64,000 bases of DNA from assembly GCA_023362775.1 (NCBI GenBank), contig JALMGJ010000001.1, positions 94,826,001 through 94,890,000 of the forward strand. The letters run 5' to 3'. Below, in pieces: positions 58,601 through 64,000 of this stretch (the stretch's first letter is position 1; each line of letters starts with the position of its first letter). Made by a program: the position numbers and the translations under genes. Below the pieces are notes generated by a model. That model had not been told where the DNA came from. It worked only from the letters and a program-made list of their open reading frames with translations, and made no database searches. The stretch is from Charina bottae. Its lineage: Eukaryota; Chordata; Lepidosauria; Squamata; Charinaidae.

Positions 58601-60215
58601 AAAAGGAGAACCATACTTTCTACCCACCTTCTCCAAGAACATGCACTGTTTCTTTAACTACATGGTTCCCAATCCCCAACTTCACAATTATTATGCTGCT
58701 ATTCTGCAGTTGTTTTCTTATTCCTTACCCAGTTATCTGGGTGGGGGAAAAAAAAGGGGGGGAAGCTGGAAGAAGCAATTTAAAAATACAGAAAGACTAG
58801 AGCTGGACAACAACATTGTTTGTCATCTCTATAAAATTGTATAAAGGGGACATGGTGATTCCATCTTAAAAGTTTTGACTAGAAACGTGGTTGAATTCCT
58901 CCATAACTAGCTTATCCACATTTAATGGTATATTTCTTTCCAAGTCTTTGGCCTTTCTCTACTGCATCTGGGGTGATTTCATTCTCAAGCTTCACTTATG
59001 CCATTAGGCTGGGTCCATATATTGCAATAACCACAGTTTAGTGAATAAATCATGATTAATTAAAACTGCACAGTTTTTGTACCACTCCTCATCTTCCATT
59101 ACCAAACAGTTTCAAGCCAGACTTTTTTTAGCCTTCTAAGTCTTGGAGTGAGATAGCGCAGGTGGAAATGCTAAACATATGGATATTAGGTTTTCTACTA
59201 AACACATGCTTACACAAACACATAAAAAGAGTTCTTGGTTCTTCCCATTTCCATAATCAAAAATTATAATAAAAAGGAATAACAAAACAAGTCTAAGGAA
59301 GTTTTCTAATAGAATCTCTTTGGAGTACAATCTGGTACTGCTACCACGACTGTTATTGGGGAGCGAGGACCGGGACGGTTGCCTCCCGTGAGTTTCCAAA
59401 TGAATTGAAAGAAGGTCCAAATGTGTTTTATTGAACTGTCTGTTGTTTGAAATTCTGTAGGAAGCTCTTAAACTGCAGACTGCTAGTCAAGACATCACAC
59501 AGAACTGTGACTGAACAAACCAGAATGTGTCTCTGAAGCTAAATGTGCAGAGAGGAAACAATATTACGGTTTTGCTTCCATAATTTGTTGGAATGCAACA
59601 TAACTTGCATGCCATTCCAATATTTGTAAGAGGAAGCATTGATATATATAAATAAATAAACAAACAAACAAACAATAAATGGAAAGTCACCTTGTTCAAA
59701 TAATGTACGAAGTGTGGCTTTTAGTGAAATCTTATTTGGTAAGTGTTCTAAACACTATACGCACCAAACTGTATCCACTCAGGCACACATTTTCTGTGAA
59801 ATCCAGCATATCAGCAGGTGGCTTCTTTGGGTACACTGGGCTCGGGTTTAAAAGCTTTTTAAAAATCTTAAGAAAAGATTTGATCCAGTGATGGTTTGCT
59901 AAAGTGACTGAATGAAGAGGCTGTTCTTTTAAAAAAAACTAATTGTATTGCTTATGAGAAAGAAGAACACAGAAACCTCTTAACAGTTCAAATTGGAAAG
60001 TACTTCTCTCCACAAACAAATGATATATTTGGAGGGCAGGAAATAGCTCAGAACTGACTCCATTGTTTCCAAAGTACTTGACTCTTCCATGGGAATTTAC
60101 TCTCTTTAGAAATTTAGTGACAAGTCCATAACTGCTTATATTTCCTTTTTGTACTCTGAAGAGATATTTAAACAATTCATGTTGACTGTGAGGCATCGTC
60201 TCTCCCTGTGTCTAG
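55677..60215 (+). other. PITPNM3 intron
   Basis: This intron is about 4.5 kb. It contains a minus-strand tRNA-derived SINE (57890-58080). A 130-codon open frame at 56330-56722 (minus) matches nothing I know. No other repeat or gene is recognised in 55690-57885 or 58085-60215, apart from short AAAC and A-rich tracts near 59650. Confidence 0.65.
57890..58080 (-). mobile_element. tRNA-derived SINE with MIR/CORE-like middle
   Basis: On the minus strand it runs from the head (CCAGTTTGGTGTAGTGGTTA) through the CCAGCTGGGTGAGCTTGGGC core to a tail ending CGGACACAACTGAAC, which is close to the BovB 3' end. It is the best copy here for showing that this SINE shares its tail with BovB. Confidence 0.85.
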
Positions 60216-60386
60216 TCTGCCAAGTACATCCAGCCTGCAGCCAAGTTTACAGCCTCTTCCACTCAGCTGACCCTTCTGCCTCCAGACTGGAACCGTTATT
60301 AGAGAATAAATTCCATCTTCTGCCTCCCTGTACTGTACCAAGGTACCAGAGATATCCCTTAGGAGATGGAAGATCCCACCTCTTAG
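60216..60386 (+). CDS. PITPNM3: PITPNM3 exon: DDHD domain, middle
   Basis: The acceptor is CTGTGTCTAG and the donor CTCTTAG|GTATTT; the donor is weaker than its neighbours. After completing a split codon it reads [20 protein letters not shown], then [20 protein letters not shown] and [16 protein letters not shown], phase 1 at both ends. YxLFHxADPxAxRLEPLL and VPRYQ.YPLGDG are the standard DDHD-domain blocks of this family. Confidence 0.97.
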
Positions 60387-61149
60387 GTATTTATATCTTT
60401 GGCTTGTACAGTTCACAACCTATTATAGCCACGTAGCCTCTCTTCCTCCTACATTAGCATGCCTCAGCCTTCTAGAAAATTATGTAAAATGATCTTTATA
60501 GAGATGAATGAAAAATAACTCTCTGCCGGGAATCAGCTTATGCTGTCTGTGGAGCTGCAAGGCACTCTCTCATTGTTTGCCCAGAGCATGACATCATAGG
60601 ATTTTTTTCAATCTATGCACCCTTATCATCCAAGCTGTTAACATATTAGAGACGTCTTCTCTAACCCATTGTCTTCCAGATGTATTGGACTTTAATTCCC
60701 ATAATATCCTAATTATTAGGATCAGGGATGAGCAACTCAGCCCATAGAATGCAAGTGCCCCCCCCCCAGTCACTTGTAGCTCCTGTATTCCACCAAGGTT
60801 GTGTTTTGTAGCCCTTGTAACCCAAAATTATGATACCAAAGTCCAATTGTTATTGTTTTAATAAGGAAGGGAATGTTTCAGACTCCCTCTTAATTGGCTT
60901 GCCTTTCTGAAAACTGTGTGGTTCTTCCTTCCTGGGTTTGTCCATATGACACCTATGCCCATTAAAAAAAATTAAATGGCTGAAATATCAAATAAGATAG
61001 GAGAAAATTACCTAAAAGGCTTCATAGAGCATAATAGTCCTTCCATCCCTAAATGCTTATCCTGATAGATACATCCGGTACTATTTTTCAGAAACTTTCC
61101 TTGCCAAAAACTTTCTCCGTGTCTGATTCAGCTCTTTCCCACCTTGCAG
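60387..61149 (+). other. PITPNM3 intron
   Basis: This short intron ends CACCTTGCAG. Near 60665-60745 is a weak resemblance to the end of a degenerate hAT-type repeat. I recognise nothing else. Confidence 0.6.
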
Positions 61150-61335
61150 CTGATACACTCCACTACCATAGCAGCCTGTTTGCTGAAGACAGTTCTGCAA
61201 AGTCATCCTTTGTACAAGAGACTTTAGCACTTCCAAATGCTGTGCAAGGGAAAGTGCGAAGAGGGAGCATGGGCAGCAGCAACAGTGAGAGCTCTGGGTC
61301 AACGGAGAGCTTATTGTCCAGCAACATAGCAAACA
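61150..61335 (+). CDS. PITPNM3: PITPNM3 exon: variable Ser-rich loop of the DDHD domain
   Basis: The acceptor is CACCTTGCAG and the donor CAAACA|GTGAGT. It reads ADTLHYHSSLFAEDSSAKSS at the start and RRGSMGSSNSESSGSTESLL near the end, phase 1 at both ends. The first part is the conserved end of the LLAD.LH.HS block. The rest is the low-complexity Ser-rich loop that differs most between PITPNM paralogues. Confidence 0.93.
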
Positions 61336-63004
61336 GTGAGTGCAGTTAGTGGAAATGATTTCTATACAGGATATGGACATGTGGTGCTGAAACAATCCGG
61401 TGAAATGCAACTGCACTCCAGTTACACAGCCAGTTTAAAAAATCCAGTCTTTTGTAGGTTATCATTCTCAAGGAATGAAATGAGGGCACAAGAGTGTCAC
61501 TTTATAAGAGCCTGCTAGTCTAGCCTTCACTTTCCACAGTGTTAACCCACAAGCAAAGCCTGAACGCAAGCAAACCTCCTGCTGCATTCTCCCCAAACTG
61601 GTACTGAGATGTATATTGCCTCTAATAGTGGAAGCATTATATCCCCATTTCGGACTAGTAGTTATGGGTAGCTTTCTCCTTGTGACATCCTGCCTGCTTT
61701 GGGTTGGCTTACCACTGACAATTTGATGAAATAACTCAAGAAAAGCCTTTGTCAACAGCTACACCCAACTTTTGCCCCGGACCTCTCTTCTGAGGAGTTC
61801 ACTCTGCTCCCTCCTGCTGTCATTTCCACATCCAGTTACGTTGGGTTTGTTTCAGAGATAAGATCCACATAGTGCACTGAGCAGTAGCATGTTTTGTTTG
61901 GGCTTTTAGGCGTAGCCAGACAGCCATATTACAGTGCTGTCTTGAGCTAGCAGAAAAGTAGGCCATCACTGCCGATCACTGTTCTGCTTCAGTAATAAAG
62001 CAAGTGATGGTGCTGTCTTTACATTTTTAATATGGGATAAGAAACTAGTTGGTGGATCCCCTGGGCTTCATTTTCCCTCCCACCAAGTGTCACCTGCCAG
62101 CATGAAAACGAACTACTCTCCTGGCCGGTTAAGGATGGGTGAGTATAGGGGGGATGCTTAGAATGTCTGATTTAGCTACCCAAGTTGCCCAACCAACAGG
62201 TTACAGGCGTTTAACTGTAGCACAAACATGACCCAGCAGGGTTTTTTTCTGCTACGTCCTCATGATGTTGCCTTCATCTGATCTCCACCCCATACCTGAG
62301 GCAGCCTTAAGTCTGTAGCTCTGCCAGTGTTTGAATAGTATTTTCCCAATGAACTGCAAAACAGATTTTAACTCAGGATACAATCTGACATGGTTCACCA
62401 ACCATTAACCATTCTGTTGGCGGTGCAGTCAGGTGATCCCTAAGTGGCGCATTTCTTGGGCACTTAGGCAAATGAGGGCATGTGTCCTGCCCTGTGGACT
62501 TCCAGGGCCATTCTAATTTGGGTAGTGAGATGGGAAGTCTGGTTTTTTAATCTGATCTGTCCCCCATACCCAACAGGTCTCCAAGCCAATCCACAGCATT
62601 TGAGATGATGGTGGCTGAGGGATTGCATAGGGAAACGGGGGGGGGGGGAATGAGAGAGAGAGAGAGCGTTCTCTCTGTGCTTCATGGCACAGCTCTCCGT
62701 GTGACTGTGTGCTGTTGTTCTAGTTGCTTTTGAACATGTCTTTAGCATTCTTCTAAAATAGTACTAAACCCATGACCAAAAGGAGCCCAGCTGTCACTTG
62801 ATACCAGTTAATAGCCTGGTGCCCTTTGAGTACACCCATATGAAATACTTGTGCAAATCTCCACCAGTTTAGCTATTTTTCAAAACTTGCCTGTCCCCAG
62901 CCCTAGCCCCATATTAGTTGTTGCTGATGTTATTCTCTGGTAGGATCTGGGGAGCTTCCATGATGTGGAGTAGACAAATGAAATGCCTGCTTGTTTTTCT
63001 GCAG
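61336..63004 (+). other. PITPNM3 intron
   Basis: This intron is about 1.7 kb. It contains a short poly-G tract near 62638 followed by a GA repeat. I recognise no transposon or gene in the rest. Confidence 0.7.
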
Positions 63005-63153
63005 TAACTTCCAAATGGTGGGGAGCCAAGCGAATAGATTATGTTTTGTACTGTCCAAATGTCCTCACAGCCTTTCCTACAGTGGCTTTGCCACATCTCT
63101 TCCATGCCAGCTACTGGGAATCAACAGATGTGGTTGCTTTCATTCTGAGACAG
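63005..63153 (+). CDS. PITPNM3: PITPNM3 exon: end of the DDHD domain
   Basis: The acceptor is TTTTTCTGCAG and the donor AGACAG|GTAACA. After completing Ile it reads [20 protein letters not shown], then [20 protein letters not shown] and DVVAFILRQ, phase 0. KRIDYxLYCP...[21 protein letters not shown] is the DDHD C-terminal block with its conserved His. This exon is nearly invariant across vertebrate PITPNM proteins. Confidence 0.98.
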
Positions 63154-63520
63154 GTAACAATGCCTTCCTTGTGTGCTCTCCCTCTTTCTCTCTGTATCTG
63201 TGGATCCAAATAGAGTTCACATCTGTACTTGGCCACAAAACTGAATTGATGGCCCTGCAGGAAACTCCAGTCTCAGTTAACTAATGCGGTTGCTATGTGG
63301 ATAAAATTGGCTTTGGCAAGCCTTTCAGTGTAAGATAAGATGCAAATGTAGTTAAATTAATGAAATGCCAAAAAGATCTATGCAAACATCCCCAGTGGAT
63401 ATGAACTTGCTGCTAGCAATAACCTGCGGCATACAGAGATTCATTTGTGCCATTATTTTGAATTTATTTTGTCAGAGTGACCGTGTCAGGTGCAGTTCTC
63501 ATGTTTACGTTTCATTTCAG
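63154..63520 (+). other. PITPNM3 intron
   Basis: A short intron from GTAACA to TTTCATTTCAG. I see no repeat or gene in it. Confidence 0.8.
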
Positions 63521-63637
63521 GTGATGAGGTTTGAAACCATCAATGTCAAGGAAAGCAACAGTTTGGATCCAGTTACTCTCAGTCCTTCAAATCCCCGAGA
63601 GAAATGGCTGCGCAAAAGAACCCAAGTCAAGCTGAGG
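63521..63637 (+). CDS. PITPNM3: PITPNM3 exon after the DDHD domain
   Basis: The acceptor is GTTTCATTTCAG and the donor CTGAGG|GTACAG; it has exactly 39 codons, phase 0 at both ends. It reads VMRFETINVKESNSLDPVTL, then SPSNPREKWLRKRTQVKLR. NPREKWLRKRTQVK is the conserved basic block that leads from the DDHD domain towards the LNS2 domain. The following exons are beyond the window. Confidence 0.97.
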
Positions 63638-64000
63638 GTACAGGATTGGTTTTTACCTAACCCCTCTATAACTGAGCATGTGTCATAAAAGGAGCTGAAG
63701 CCTTGCTGGAAACCATTTTAAATCAGTTTTTAAAAGGGAAAAACAGGAGCAGCAGTGGTAGCGCCATCAAAATGGGTTGATGTGTTTCTGGGGCCCCTGG
63801 TTTGGTTTGATTTTTCTGTTTGATTGTTTTAGGTCGGGCTGCCTCTGGGGTTGTATGTTTTTAACTGCTTTTATTGTTTTGTATTTGTCCACCCAGAGTC
63901 TGTGGGGAGTGGATGGCTATAATAAATTTTAATAATAATAGCAGCAGCAGCATTTGGAGGATAAGAAGTGATAAAAGTGCTTTTCATGGTCAGGTACTCT
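63638..64000 (+). other. PITPNM3 intron (cut by the window)
   Basis: It contains an L2-type LINE 3' end with an AAT-rich tail at about 63790-63945. Nothing else is recognised before the right edge. Confidence 0.75.
63790..63945 (+). repeat. L2-type LINE 3' end
   Basis: TTGTCCACCCAGAGTCTGTG and GGAGTGGATGGCTATAATAA with an AATAATAATAG tail. Confidence 0.7.

Larger units (their letters stand above)
1..64000 (+). other. PITPNM3: PITPNM3 (NIR1) gene locus, partial at both ends
   Basis: Eleven exons share one strand and one continuous frame, and their translation matches the PITPNM/NIR/RdgB family. Short blocks such as QWNSNDLVEQ, GSIEIHEDSE, LSKSNIDIS and NPREKWLRKRTQVKLR fit PITPNM3 better than PITPNM1 or PITPNM2; this is a judgement from memory of the family. 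Known of the family: NIR proteins act at ER-membrane contact sites in phosphoinositide metabolism. NIR1 lacks the N-terminal PITP domain, binds PYK2, and human PITPNM3 is linked to a cone-rod dystrophy. The window covers the part from just after the N-terminal acidic region through the DDHD domain. The start codon, FFAT-like motif and C-terminal LNS2 domain lie outside. The first intron seen is about 38 kb and is mostly interspersed repeats. No promoter is visible. Confidence 0.93.

Noticed and set aside
61336..61518. Open frame continuing past the PITPNM3 exon at 61335, as an alternative 3' end
   Set aside because: The CAAACA|GTGAGT donor is strong and the next exon (63005) joins in phase with perfect family similarity. 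The read-through meets a stop within a few codons in the coding frame.

Overview
The window is vertebrate nuclear DNA, almost certainly from a squamate reptile (lizard or snake). It holds part of one protein-coding gene on the + strand, PITPNM3 (NIR1), a membrane-associated phosphatidylinositol-transfer-family protein that lacks the lipid-transfer domain. Eleven coding exons are visible. All have AG/GT splice sites, and the phases agree from exon to exon. A partial exon runs off the left edge (1-81). A very large, repeat-filled intron follows (82-38114), then exons at 38115, 38904, 47495, 50805, 53605, 55504, 60216, 61150, 63005 and 63521. The gene continues beyond the right edge. The exons encode the region from just after the N-terminal acidic/FFAT part (outside the window) through the DDHD domain; the C-terminal LNS2 domain is not in the window.

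The squamate assignment rests on the repeats: tRNA-derived SINEs ending in ACCTTT repeats (Sauria-SINE type), BovB/RTE LINE fragments, L2-type LINE 3' ends with the hairpin-plus-AAAT tail, Penelope-like elements (PLEs) and many hAT-type miniature elements. No RNA gene, CRISPR array or bacterial-type operon is present.

Layout. 1-81 is a PITPNM3 exon. 82-38114 is an intron carrying a Ty3/Gypsy remnant with 3' LTR (about 198-1557), simple repeats and hairpins (3490-4131), SINEs, a PLE reverse-transcriptase fragment (about 7330-8340, minus), an RTE-like LINE (about 12180-13450, minus), a BovB-like LINE (about 18250-19400), PLE 3' ends (20051, 26374, 27464), and an L2 LINE (29800-32515) split by a solo LTR. 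It also carries Tc1/mariner-like and hAT-like non-autonomous elements. 38115-63637 holds the remaining exons, with shorter introns containing two SINEs, BovB and L2 3' ends, two fold-back PLE copies (48272, 50383) and three hAT-type elements (48472, 49351, 54335).

The most interesting structure is in the PLE copies. Two sequence families end in a motif with the shape of a hammerhead ribozyme core (CTGAAGA, a 6-7 bp hairpin, GAAAC). In three independent insertions the element is a fold-back whose inverted arm stops about 32-35 nt short of the true 3' end. Target-site duplications were read directly for most insertions and are listed with each. No previously undescribed cellular gene system is evident; novelty here lies in mobile-element structure.
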